Shown: one piece after another, positions 17,946-26,076 of the stretch
Layout: each line of letters begins with the position of its first letter
Numbering within the stretch: position 1 is the first letter of the stretch
From: Methylomonas methanica
GTDB lineage: Bacteria; Pseudomonadota; Gammaproteobacteria; Methylococcales; Methylomonadaceae
Length of the DNA stretch: 64,000 bases
Assembly: GCA_001644045.1 (NCBI GenBank)
Contig: LUUF01000115.1
Coordinates: forward strand, 32,551-96,550
Direction of reading: 5' to 3'
Position numbers and translations under genes: made by a program
Notes under the pieces: generated by a model
The model's database searches: none
What the model was told of the DNA's origin: nothing
Seen by the model: the letters and a program-made list of their open reading frames with translations, nothing else

Positions 17946-19087
17946 CGCCTGCGGCTTTTGTACGTCTGGATTTGGAAGCTGTGCGTCATAACTTGATGCA
18001 AGTGAAGCGTTACGCGCCGGACAACAAAATCATGGCAGTGATCAAGGCCAATGCTTATGGACACGGTATGGCGCGGGTAGCGACCGCTTTAGACTTGGCC
18101 GATGGCTTTGCCGTAGCCCGGGTGGATGAGGGCGTCAGGTTGCGTCAGGCCGGATTTAAACAAGCCATCACCGTGTTGCAGGGCTTTGTTTGTGTGGATG
18201 AATTGCTGCAATTGTTGAAGTTTCAATTGGCGGCGGTAATCCACACGCCGCAGCAAATCGCCATTTTGCAGCAGCAAGCCGATGCCGAAGGCAAACTCGC
18301 CGTTTGGTTGAAGATGGACACCGGCATGAACCGCCTGGGTTTTAAAGGCGCCGATTTCAATGCTGCTTATCAGCAATTACTGGGGTGCGAGCTGGTCGAG
18401 CAACCGATCAATCTGATTACGCATTTCGCCAACGCCGACGACTTGCTGGACGATAAAACCCGCCGGCAAATCGATTTGTTTAACGATGCCGTAAAAGACT
18501 ATCCCGGCGCATGCAGCATCGCTAATTCCGCGGGTATTATCGGTTGGCCCAATGTCCGTTTCGGTTCCACTCAGGACAGGGCCAGCGATTGGGTGCGGCC
18601 GGGATTGATGCTATACGGCTGCTCGCCGTTTGCCGGCAAGACCGGCGCGGATTTTGGGTTAAAGCCGGTGATGAGTTTGCATTCGCGGTTGATCGCGGTA
18701 AAGGATGTGGCGGCCGGAGAAACGGTAGGCTACAGCGGCACCTGGCAATGCCAAACCGCGACCCGCTTGGGGGTGGTTTCAATCGGTTACGGCGACGGCT
18801 ATCACTGTCACACTAAGAGCGGCGCGCCGGTGCTGGTTAACGGCCAACGGGTGACGCTGATCGGCCGGGTGTCCATGGACATGATTACCGTCGATTTGCA
18901 CAGCCAGCCGGGTGTGCAACCCGGCGATCCGGTCACTTTATGGGGCGATGGGTTGCCGGTCGAGGAAATCGCCCGCCACGCCGACACCATTCCTTATACC
19001 TTGCTGTGCGGCATTACCCAGCGGGTACAGGTGATTGAGCAAGGTTTGGGCGATGGCTGTGCTCAGACTGTCGCTTCCACCTCATAG
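17942..19087 (+). CDS. alr: Alanine racemase
   Basis: A 381-residue PLP enzyme interconverting L- and D-alanine for peptidoglycan synthesis. The PLP lysine is Lys35 in AVIKANAYGHG, and LKMDTGMNRLGF and RVSMDMITVDL (second catalytic Tyr region upstream in VSIGYGDGY) are present. It overlaps dnaB by four bases at the start and the convergent DUF2797 gene by 25 bases at the end. Confidence 0.97.
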   Translation: MTPAAFVRLDLEAVRHNLMQVKRYAPDNKIMAVIKANAYGHGMARVATALDLADGFAVARVDEGVRLRQAGFKQAITVLQGFVCVDELLQLLKFQLAAVIHTPQQIAILQQQADAEGKLAVWLKMDTGMNRLGFKGADFNAAYQQLLGCELVEQPINLITHFANADDLLDDKTRRQIDLFNDAVKDYPGACSIANSAGIIGWPNVRFGSTQDRASDWVRPGLMLYGCSPFAGKTGADFGLKPVMSLHSRLIAVKDVAAGETVGYSGTWQCQTATRLGVVSIGYGDGYHCHTKSGAPVLVNGQRVTLIGRVSMDMITVDLHSQPGVQPGDPVTLWGDGLPVEEIARHADTIPYTLLCGITQRVQVIEQGLGDGCAQTVASTS

Positions 19088-19878
19088 CCGGCGAATTTGC
19101 GGATATTGATCACGCCGGTATCGAACAGCAAATACTGGCCTTTGATGCCTTCCAAAATGCCGGATACCAGCGGTTCCTTATCGAAATTAAACGATTTCAC
19201 CTTGCTGGGGTATTGCAGGACCGGATAGTCCAGGCTCAGGGATTCGGCATCGTTGAGCAATTGCGGTGGGCTGTCCGGAAATTGCGCGGCGATGCCTTGC
19301 AACTGATCCGCGCAGTCCGTCAACAATCGATCGCGGATGGCGGTCATGTCCAAGGGCACGGTGTTGTTTTTCAGCATTTGCTGCCAGCTGGTTTTATCGC
19401 TGACATGTTGCGCCAAGGTTATCTCGATCAAGCCCGATAGATGGCGGGATGTTACTTTGAAAACCGGTAGAGCTTGTACCGCGCCTTGATCTATCCAGCG
19501 GGTCGGCGTTTGCGATTGCCTAGTGATACCGACTTTGATGCCGGAAGAGTTGGCCAGATAAACGATATGCGGTTGAAAGCAAAACTCCTCTCCCCAACTC
19601 GGTTCGCGGCAGGTACCGGCGGCGTAATGGCAGGTTTCCGGTTTCATGATGCACATATCGCACTGCGCCAGCTTGATGAAGCAGGGGTAGCAATAGCCTT
19701 GATTGAAGCTTTTGTTGGTTTTTTTTGCGCAATGCACGCAAAAAATCTGGCCGCTGTAGCGTAGCGACAGTTTTTTGCCCAATAACGGGTTCAATTCGAT
19801 TTCCTGTTCGCCGATCGGCAAGCGGTATTGCACTGGCTCGGCCAATGCGCTTGTCATTTTTCGCAGATTGCCTAACAC
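19063..19878 (-). CDS. DUF2797 family protein
   Basis: A 271-residue cytoplasmic protein with a cysteine-rich N-terminal half (CVHC, CYPC, CDMC, TCH, TCREP), probably zinc binding. Next comes VYLANSSGIKVGITRQSQTPTRWIDQGA, a pattern reminiscent of GIY-YIG-like folds, and the C terminus ends KGQYLLFDTGVINIRKFAGYEVEAT. This is the DUF2797 family, conserved in gammaproteobacteria without a settled function. The GTG at 19878 is preferred because family members have an N-terminal GxLxKM-type extension and AGGA lies upstream. It overlaps the 3' end of alr. Confidence 0.88.
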   Translation of the reverse strand: MLGNLRKMTSALAEPVQYRLPIGEQEIELNPLLGKKLSLRYSGQIFCVHCAKKTNKSFNQGYCYPCFIKLAQCDMCIMKPETCHYAAGTCREPSWGEEFCFQPHIVYLANSSGIKVGITRQSQTPTRWIDQGAVQALPVFKVTSRHLSGLIEITLAQHVSDKTSWQQMLKNNTVPLDMTAIRDRLLTDCADQLQGIAAQFPDSPPQLLNDAESLSLDYPVLQYPSKVKSFNFDKEPLVSGILEGIKGQYLLFDTGVINIRKFAGYEVEATV

Positions 19879-19911
19879 CTTATTTAATCCTGATAGCCCA
19901 ATAACGGCGGC

Positions 19912-19917
19912 TATAAT
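19912..19917 (+). promoter_or_regulatory. Candidate -10 element for ppa
   Basis: TATAAT sits 34 bases before the ppa start codon. The -35 match is poor, so the promoter is tentative. GAGG just upstream of 19951 is the ribosome site. Confidence 0.4.
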
Positions 19918-19950
19918 GACAGCGATTCCAGCTTACTCAAAGAGGATTTG

Positions 19951-20488
19951 ATGTCGTTCATGCAAGTTGCCGCCGGCGGCAATATTCCGTTCGAAATAAA
20001 TGTAGTGGTCGAGATTCCTGCATTCAGCGATCCGGTCAAGTACGAGGTGGACAAACACACCGGAGCCTTGACCGTGGATAGATTCATGGGCACAGCGATG
20101 CAATATCCCTGCAATTACGGTTACATCCCGCAAACGCTGTCCGAAGACGGCGATCCGATGGATGTGATGATCATCACCCCCGCGCCGTTGCTGAGTGATC
20201 AATTGCCGGCCGGTTGGCGTGTTGAAAATGATAGACGAAGCCGGCCCTGATCCGAAACTGCCGGCGGTGCCGGTACCGCGCTTGACGCCATTTTACAATC
20301 ACGTCACCGATTACAAGGATTTGCAACCGGATAAGCTAGCCAAGATTACCCATTTTTTCCAACACTACAAAGATCTGGAAGAAGGGAAATGGGTCAGCGT
20401 GGAAGGTTGGGGCGGTATTGAAGATGCGCGGCAAGAGATCTTGGCTAGTGTCGGCCGCTACAAAAGCTCGCATAGCAGCCGCCGCTAA
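19951..20488 (+). pseudogene. ppa: Soluble inorganic pyrophosphatase, frameshifted
   Basis: The gene encodes a family I pyrophosphatase in two frames. The first part runs from ATG 19951 through [37 protein letters not shown] and [17 protein letters not shown], including the active-site EDGDPMD aspartates. From about 20195 the correct sequence continues in the next frame as [22 protein letters not shown] to FFQHYKDLEEGKW. The first frame ends at 20250. Compared with the E. coli protein, about 12 bases are expected between the PL codon and VI, but only four are present, consistent with an 8-base deletion near 20191-20195. Either the gene is inactive, or the sequence has an error here. Confidence 0.85.
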
Positions 20489-20502
20489 TTGGTGTTCCCT
20501 TA

Positions 20503-21270
20503 TTAGCTCGTCGCTTGGGAAAGTTTCAGTTTTTTCGCGCGGTACATGGCGCTATCGGCTCGGTTCAGCAAGTCGATACTGGTTTGGCCGTCGTGGTGGT
20601 AGATGGCCGCGCCTATGCTGGCGGTGATAGAAACCGGTTTGCCATTGATGCTGCAAGCTTTCGCCAACTGAGACTGGATTTTTTCTATCACCGCCGCCAC
20701 GCTGCGGTCGGCATCGACTTCGCCGAGCAAAACCAAAAATTCGTCGCCGCCGTAACGGCAAGCGGTATCGCCATAGCGAAGACAAGCCGACAAGCGTCCC
20801 GCTACCTCTTTCAGTAATTGGTCGCCGGCCGCGTGGCCGAGTTCGTCGTTGATGTTTTTGAATTCGTCCAGATCGATAAATAATAGTGCGACGGGTCTTT
20901 GTTGGCGATCGGCTTGGGCCATGGCCTGTTGCAGGCGGTCCAGCAACAAAATTCGATTGGGGAGGCCGGTTAGCTCGTCGTGATGCGCACAGTGCAGCGC
21001 TTGTCTGTAGTTCTCGTTACTTTCCAGCAGTTGCTGTTCCAAGGTTTTGCGCGCAGCGGCAAGCGATTCGATTTGCCGGCGAGCATCGGCCAGTTGCTGT
21101 TGACTAATAGCCAGGGCGCGTTCCAATCCGGCGATTTCCGCGCGGGTTTGATTCAATTGACAGCATTCACTATCGCTTTCGCATTCCGGTGTTTGGCTAA
21201 GCCAGCGTTGGGCGACGACGGATTCGATAACAGTTGGTTTATGGTGCTGGAGTCTGATTCGGTTATTCAT
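20503..21270 (-). CDS. GGDEF diguanylate cyclase
   Basis: A 255-residue protein. Residues ~40-85 form a probable coiled coil (repeated Leu/Ala/Gln heptads). The GGDEF domain follows: HDELTGLPNR, LFIDLDEFKNINDELGH and the active-site YGGDEF. An RxxD inhibitory site (RYGD) sits exactly five residues before GGDEF, so product inhibition by c-di-GMP is likely. There is no transmembrane or sensor domain. The ATG at 21270 is chosen over the GTG one codon earlier because GGAG is suitably spaced. An HD-GYP protein for the opposite reaction is encoded at 15138. Confidence 0.93.
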   Translation of the reverse strand: MNNRIRLQHHKPTVIESVVAQRWLSQTPECESDSECCQLNQTRAEIAGLERALAISQQQLADARRQIESLAAARKTLEQQLLESNENYRQALHCAHHDELTGLPNRILLLDRLQQAMAQADRQQRPVALLFIDLDEFKNINDELGHAAGDQLLKEVAGRLSACLRYGDTACRYGGDEFLVLLGEVDADRSVAAVIEKIQSQLAKACSINGKPVSITASIGAAIYHHDGQTSIDLLNRADSAMYRAKKLKLSQATS

Positions 21271-21593
21271 CACAGCATCTCCACTAGGACAGCGACTGAA
21301 TCGATGGCAGTCAACACTGCGCTGGATAAGATCGAATTATCAACTCTCATGACAATAACCTTTATGAATTAAGTGGCCAGAAATCTCATTAACCGAGGAT
21401 TGTTGGCTTTATGGAGTCAATTCTTATGCCAGGAGCATTGGTCTTGAGTTTATTGTCAGGTAACTGCCTGTTGTTAAAAGGATTTGTAGCTAATGAAACG
21501 ATGGGCGGTGGCGGGGTAATGCGAGGTGTTGGGACTAAGTGTAGACGGTATTTCGTCAATATTACGAAATACCGTATTTCTAGCTTGGGTGGC
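21271..21593. other. Intergenic region with a 12-bp inverted repeat
   Basis: No convincing gene. A perfect inverted repeat ACGGTATTTCGT (21545-21556) / ACGAAATACCGT (21564-21575) with a 7-base loop lies ~20 bases past the stop of the minus-strand transglycosylase. It could end that transcript, but no T-run follows on the minus strand. Confidence 0.5.
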
Positions 21594-22451
21594 TTAGGTT
21601 TTTTGTTCGATGACCAGATTTTTTTGCAGTTCTTGCGGCGGTACCGGATGGGTCGGTTTTTGATATGCAGCCAGAATCTGTTTCACATAATTACGGGTTT
21701 CTTGATATGGCGGGATGCCTTGATAACGTTCTACCGCGCCTTCCCCGGCATTGTAAGCGGCCAGTACTAAATCGACTTTACCTTCGAAATGCCGTAACAG
21801 CCAGTGCAGATAAGCGGTGCCGCCTTTGATGTTTTGAATCGGATTCCAGCTGTCTTTTACCCCAAAGCGTTCGGCGGTTTCCGGAATCAGCTGCATCAGG
21901 CCCTGGGCGTTTTTGCCGGACAGCGCGCTGGGGTTGAAAGCCGATTCGGCTTGAATCACCGCCATGATCAGTTGCGGGTCGATGCTGTAAATCGGCGCAA
22001 TCTCTTTAACCCAGGCTTCGACCAGTTCGCGCTTAGGATTGGGTTCGGCAACCAGTTTAACTTTGGGTTCCGGTGCCGGCGGCTGGCAGGCCGGATCGTC
22101 ACTAGGTGTTATATCGCCAAAACGGGTCAGCATTTGCTTAGCATGGCTATCGCCGTGTTCCGCCGCTTGTTTAAACCAGTGGCTGGCTAGCGGAATGCTA
22201 CGAGCCACGCCGCGGCCGTTAAAATACATAAAACCGATGCTGTAAGCCGATTCGGCATCGCCTTGCAGCGCGGCCTTGCAATACATATCAAATGCCTGGC
22301 GATAATCTTGTTTGACCATCCGGCCATGTTCGAAATCGGAAGCGGTCTTGCGGATTTGTTCCAGATTAACCGGCACTACGTCCTGGGCGTTGCCGATTTG
22401 GGCGGCGAGACCTAAACACACGGCAATTAGCGATTGGCGTTTCAAGTTCAT
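21594..22451 (-). CDS. Sel1-repeat / SLT-family lytic transglycosylase
   Basis: A 285-residue periplasmic protein. A signal peptide (residues 1-22) is followed by two Sel1-like repeats (AFDMYCKAALQGDAESAYSI, then ASHWFKQAAEHGDSHAKQ) and an SLT domain from about residue 145: IMAVIQAESAFNPSALSGKN with catalytic Glu, AQGLMQLIPETAERFGV, GTAYLHWLLRHF and AAYNAGEGAVERY. It cleaves peptidoglycan glycan strands, releasing anhydromuropeptides. Sel1 repeats usually mediate protein contacts. It stands alone. Confidence 0.9.
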   Translation of the reverse strand: MNLKRQSLIAVCLGLAAQIGNAQDVVPVNLEQIRKTASDFEHGRMVKQDYRQAFDMYCKAALQGDAESAYSIGFMYFNGRGVARSIPLASHWFKQAAEHGDSHAKQMLTRFGDITPSDDPACQPPAPEPKVKLVAEPNPKRELVEAWVKEIAPIYSIDPQLIMAVIQAESAFNPSALSGKNAQGLMQLIPETAERFGVKDSWNPIQNIKGGTAYLHWLLRHFEGKVDLVLAAYNAGEGAVERYQGIPPYQETRNYVKQILAAYQKPTHPVPPQELQKNLVIEQKT

Positions 22452-23031
22452 AAAATTCTCGTTCTGTATTGCTGAGACTAGGCTCTTCTAAACCCGGCCG
22501 GAAAAGGATTGGAGTGTCAATCCTCCAAGCTTCCAGCTACCGTATACATTGCAAGTGCTTGATCGCCCATATGGCCGAGTTTCCATGCAATTGCGCTAAA
22601 TTGCATCCCGCGGGATGTTGGTAAACCTTGAAGTAGTTCCGGAGCCGCCGAGGGTGTTAGCTTTATCGGAACTGCTTCAAGGCTGTCCGCACTATACCCT
22701 CTGTTTTGCGGAGGCTATATTGCCCATATGGGCAGGTGAGCGTGGCTGGAATATATCACAGGCTTGGTTTTGCGGCGACTTAAAGTGTTGTTTTTGAGGG
22801 AATTGTGGCGGTTTTGCCGGCATGGCGACTGGTTTAAACCTTGGCTCTTGGATTGACCAAAGTACTACTTTCGCAGCGAAAGCCATCCCCGATTTTCGCC
22901 CTGGAGGCCAGTCTATCGGTTGCACATATTCGCCTGGAGCGCATTGTACTTCGTCAAAGTAAGCATTCAGGTAAAGGGTCAACTCAAATGCAAACGTAAT
23001 TTGTATTCAGGATGACTTGTCGCCGATTAGT
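22452..23031. other. Gene-free region with palindromes and a repeat fragment
   Basis: No gene could be supported. I see a 14-bp perfect palindrome CATCCCGCGGGATG (22604-22617), a 16-base imperfect inverted repeat (22626-22641 / 22667-22682, one mismatch, 25-base loop), another short palindrome TGCCCATATGGGCA near 22730, and a diverged fragment of the dispersed repeat family (22866-22960). Confidence 0.55.
22866..22960 (+). repeat. Diverged copy of the dispersed repeat (core part)
   Basis: The stretch starting TACTTTCGCAGCGAAAGCC and running through GGCCAGTCTATCGGTTG aligns by eye over ~95 bases with the core of the repeat at 24212-24637 (reverse strand) and at 61332-61445, at roughly 70 percent identity. 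Confidence 0.6.
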
Positions 23032-23919
23032 TTATGCTTGGCCCCTAAATTTATTTTTGCGAGACATTGCGTGCATTAAGCCTACGCCCACTGACATTAA
23101 AAAGAAGCCGCCAGGCAAAGGAACAGTAGCTGGTGGTGGCACTAATGTGACACCGCTGAAATTCACTTGTTGTAGTCCGCCGAAATCAAAAGCCAGTGCA
23201 GTATCAAATGCTTCGTCACCCCAGTTGATCACCCCAAACTCAAGAAAATACGATCCCGAGGCTGCGAAAGAGTAAGCGGACTTAATCCACCCGGTCGGAC
23301 CGCAGGTATTCGCGTTATCCCAGCAAATACCGCTTGAGCTACCCAGCGGAATCCAGTTTGTGCCGGCCACGTCAAACCCAACGGTATTGCCGTCATTCAA
23401 TACGGCATCAAGTTCATCCGGTAAATTGTTATCTAGCTGCCGGTTTAACACGTTACCCGGTACGACATTGCCGTTTGCGGAATTGGTGCTGCGCGCGGTA
23501 AACAACCAGGCAATAGTATTGTTAGTATCCGCATTGACCAAACGCGCCCAAGCGTAGTCGTCGTAACCGCGGCCATCGGTGGAGACGTAATTAAACTGCA
23601 GAGTTAGCGTGTCATTAGCGCTGGCATTGAACGCGTTCGATTGAATTTTCGAGCCATTGGTCTGATTCTCCGTGCCGCGTCCTTCATCCCTCAACACCAG
23701 CGGCGAAACACCATAGACGCCGCCAGACGTCGATACGTAGCCGAACTGCGCATTTCCAGTCGGCGAATTATGTACCGTGCTGTCGCCATAGATAAGTCCG
23801 GCCGCGCCGCTTGCAGTCCAAGTGTTGCTACCGACGGAAATATTGGAGGCTTGTGCGGTGGGTATCGCAAGCGCGCCGCTCAAACTTAGGGCGATCAGGG
23901 GAATACGCGAGTTTTTCAT
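23032..23919 (-). CDS. Secreted protein with VPLPG-type CTERM sorting tail
   Basis: A 295-residue exported protein. The ATG at 23919 is chosen because AAAGGT lies seven bases upstream and it starts directly at a signal peptide (MKNSRIPLIALSLSGALAIP, cleavage after AQA). The mature region is Gly/Asn/Ser-rich with a beta-sandwich look (NDTLTLQFNYVSTDGRGYDDYAW, GSYFLEFGVINWGDEAFDTALAFD). The C terminus has VPLPGGFFLMSVGVGLMHA then MSRK, a VPLPA-CTERM sorting signal. Likely surface anchored through an exosortase; exact role unknown. Confidence 0.85.
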   Translation of the reverse strand: MKNSRIPLIALSLSGALAIPTAQASNISVGSNTWTASGAAGLIYGDSTVHNSPTGNAQFGYVSTSGGVYGVSPLVLRDEGRGTENQTNGSKIQSNAFNASANDTLTLQFNYVSTDGRGYDDYAWARLVNADTNNTIAWLFTARSTNSANGNVVPGNVLNRQLDNNLPDELDAVLNDGNTVGFDVAGTNWIPLGSSSGICWDNANTCGPTGWIKSAYSFAASGSYFLEFGVINWGDEAFDTALAFDFGGLQQVNFSGVTLVPPPATVPLPGGFFLMSVGVGLMHAMSRKNKFRGQA

Positions 23920-24707
23920 GGTTGTACCTTTGTTTAAGTGTGTTTGTTTTGTCGAATAGCTGTTTTCAGGCCATAGGGTCATGCCGTGCGGTGGTCTCTA
24001 TGTCGCTTATCTTGGCCGTCGGCGAAATTTATTCTGAGGTTTATTCCTTGATACGGGGTAAAGGTTCAATTTGTAGCAGTCAGCTAAAAGAGAATATTCA
24101 AAGCAAAGGCTTGAGCTTATAAGCTTTACACCCGGGGTATACGGCGTTGATGATTAAATTTTCGTTAATGTTTAGATGAGGCTTGTGGTGAGGCTGGATA
24201 TTTGTAAATGAGGTGTCGCTAGTGCGACGGCAAGTTTTGACGTTGGGTTTCGGCCTGTATGCCGCGCCGAGCACCGGAGCTTTTGAACGGATCAGCCCGT
24301 AGGGGCGATGCAGGGATGCATCGCGTTGCAGAAGGGGCAGGAGCCCCTTTCGTCTACCCCGCTCAAAAGCTTCGGAGAGCAGGGAATAAGCGGCATCCGG
24401 GTGTATTTTCTTTTGGATACTTTTTTTTGGCCAAGCACAAATTTGCCTGGAGCGAATTTGGACAGCCGATAGGCTGGCCCGGAGGATGAAAACCAGGGAG
24501 GGTTTTCGTAGCGAAAGTATCTCGGTTGTCGGTCCGACAAATCGGCAGGAAAGCCGATTTGCATTTACCCATTGAGGCGAAAAACAAGGATGTTTTTCCT
24601 GAAACCGACATACAAACACCCATCGCGATAGCGACTCAACAAATACAATGAAGCCGGAAATGCCAAAGGGCTTATTCCGGCCTAAATTCTCAGCTGTCCG
24701 GCAAAAA
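23920..24707. other. Repeat-bearing intergenic region
   Basis: This 788-base gap is dominated by the full-length dispersed repeat at 24212-24637, including an embedded GTAGGGGCGATGCAGG palindrome near 24300. The left third (23920-24210) is AT-rich and holds the promoter of the CTERM gene. A 212-codon open frame on the minus strand lies mostly within the repeat and is not called as a gene. Confidence 0.55.
24212..24637 (-). repeat. Dispersed ~430-bp repeat, longest copy
   Basis: Bounded by related terminal motifs: GGTGTCGCTAGTGCGACGG at the left and the complement of GAGTCGCTATCGCGATGGG at the right. Read on the minus strand, the first ~110 bases match 59437-59550 and the core (from TACTTTCGCTACGAAAACCC through GGGCCAGCCTATCGG) matches 61332-61445 and, more weakly, 22866-22960. 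No transposase is encoded, so it is a non-autonomous element of unknown type. Confidence 0.7.
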
Positions 24708-26063
24708 TCAAGAATTCCCCAACAGCCCCAACGCACTCAAACTAGGCAAGAAGAAATAACTCCCGCCCCTTGTCGTCACAAACTGCTGAAACCCACAAAC
24801 CCGCCGCCGCAACGGTTCATCCTGAATCGTGAAATTGCGATTTTCCGCCACGCCGCTGCCGATCAACGGGTCGTCTTCGTCGTAAAGACCGGCGAATTTG
24901 ACGCTGTTGATCCAGGTATGTTGCACAAATTCGAATTGGCGTTCGATATTCGCGTTTAAGCAGATGAACAACAAGCCGCGTTCCTTGCCGTCGTCTTTTA
25001 CCGGGTTTTCCAGGAAGTTGCCGTAACTGCGGCCGCGGCGCAAGATGCGGTGGCGGTTGGCCACTTTCAGCGCTTCTTCTGCGGTGGCGCCCAAGCCTAC
25101 GGCTCTCGGGTTGGCGCGGCGAATGTGCGAGCCTAGCGGGCAGCCGGTGCCATGCGGGTCTTTGGTGAAATTGAAGCTGTTATCGACTTTGCCTGGATCG
25201 GTATCCTGATTGGGTTCTACTACCGCCCCGCTTTTCCAGCGGCCAACAAATTTCGAAGCTAGATAGTCGGTGGTGATGCCTTGCCGTGCGGCTTCTTCTT
25301 CCATGAATTGCCAGAACGCACCGACATCCTGTTTCAACTGGCGTAACACCAGATAGGTGCCGTTTTTGCCGAAGGCTTCGCCGACAGCACCCAGTTGCGG
25401 CATTTTGGTGAGTTTACCGTCGTATTGATTCGGGTAACCCAGCAAAAATTCGCCGGTGGCAATTTCGCCGGCGCCGCTAGTGCTTGGGAATCCGTCCACT
25501 TGTGGATCGGAAATGCCGTCCGCAAAACCGAAATGCTCCAAGGTAAAGCCATTGGCGTCTTGTTTTTTCTCGCCGGCATCCAAGCGCTGTACCACGCTTA
25601 AGCCGGCGCCTTTAAAGGCTTTTTCGTGATATTTCTGGCTGGCATTGTGGATCGCATCGTTCTTGGAAAACAGTATGAACAGCAAATCCACGCGCTTGGC
25701 GCCGCTACCCCAGTCCCAAGCGCTCGGGTCGTTGATGCCCCGGTCGCCCAGCAGCGCCGAACGGTGTTCGGAATCCATGCCTTCCTGAAACGACAATTCA
25801 AAGCTATACAAGCTGTCCTTATCCAATTGCAGTTTTTCGAAACCGGAATAGCTGAGCGCTAAGTTGATGCGGTTTTCGGTTTCGTCGGTCGGTTTATCGG
25901 CACCATGACTGATCTGATTTTGCTCGACCAGGTTTTTCAGCCAGGGCTTGGTTTTGCCGGCATCGTCGATTTGCAGCAGGTAATAACTGCAATTGGCCAT
26001 ATATTTGTTGTAGCCGCTGAATACGATGCCTTGTACATCTTCTAATTTATCTATCGTCGTCAT
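24708..26063 (-). CDS. DyP-type haem peroxidase
   Basis: A 451-residue dye-decolourising peroxidase. It carries the diagnostic distal motif GFADGISDPQ (GxxDG, catalytic Asp) and the proximal haem region GCPLGSHIRRANPRAVG with the axial His. The N-terminal ferredoxin-like domain begins MTTIDKLEDVQGIVFSGYN. No Tat or Sec signal is visible, so it is probably cytoplasmic, and the length fits the longer DyP classes. AAAGGA precedes the ATG. It is the last gene of a three-gene unit after the P450 fusion and the duplicated-domain membrane protein, 13 bases downstream of the latter. Confidence 0.92.
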   Translation of the reverse strand: MTTIDKLEDVQGIVFSGYNKYMANCSYYLLQIDDAGKTKPWLKNLVEQNQISHGADKPTDETENRINLALSYSGFEKLQLDKDSLYSFELSFQEGMDSEHRSALLGDRGINDPSAWDWGSGAKRVDLLFILFSKNDAIHNASQKYHEKAFKGAGLSVVQRLDAGEKKQDANGFTLEHFGFADGISDPQVDGFPSTSGAGEIATGEFLLGYPNQYDGKLTKMPQLGAVGEAFGKNGTYLVLRQLKQDVGAFWQFMEEEAARQGITTDYLASKFVGRWKSGAVVEPNQDTDPGKVDNSFNFTKDPHGTGCPLGSHIRRANPRAVGLGATAEEALKVANRHRILRRGRSYGNFLENPVKDDGKERGLLFICLNANIERQFEFVQHTWINSVKFAGLYDEDDPLIGSGVAENRNFTIQDEPLRRRVCGFQQFVTTRGGSYFFLPSLSALGLLGNS

Positions 26064-26076
26064 TGTCGGAGTCCTT

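Noticed and set aside
21411..21770. 119-codon plus-strand frame
   Set aside because: It covers an inverted repeat and the antisense of the transglycosylase 3' end, with no family match.
22692..22982. 96-codon open frame on the minus strand
   Set aside because: It overlaps a diverged repeat fragment and palindromes, with no domain or ribosome site.
24098..24736. 212-codon open frame on the minus strand
   Set aside because: It lies mostly within the dispersed repeat, and has no ribosome site or recognisable domain. Copies of the repeat elsewhere do not keep the frame.
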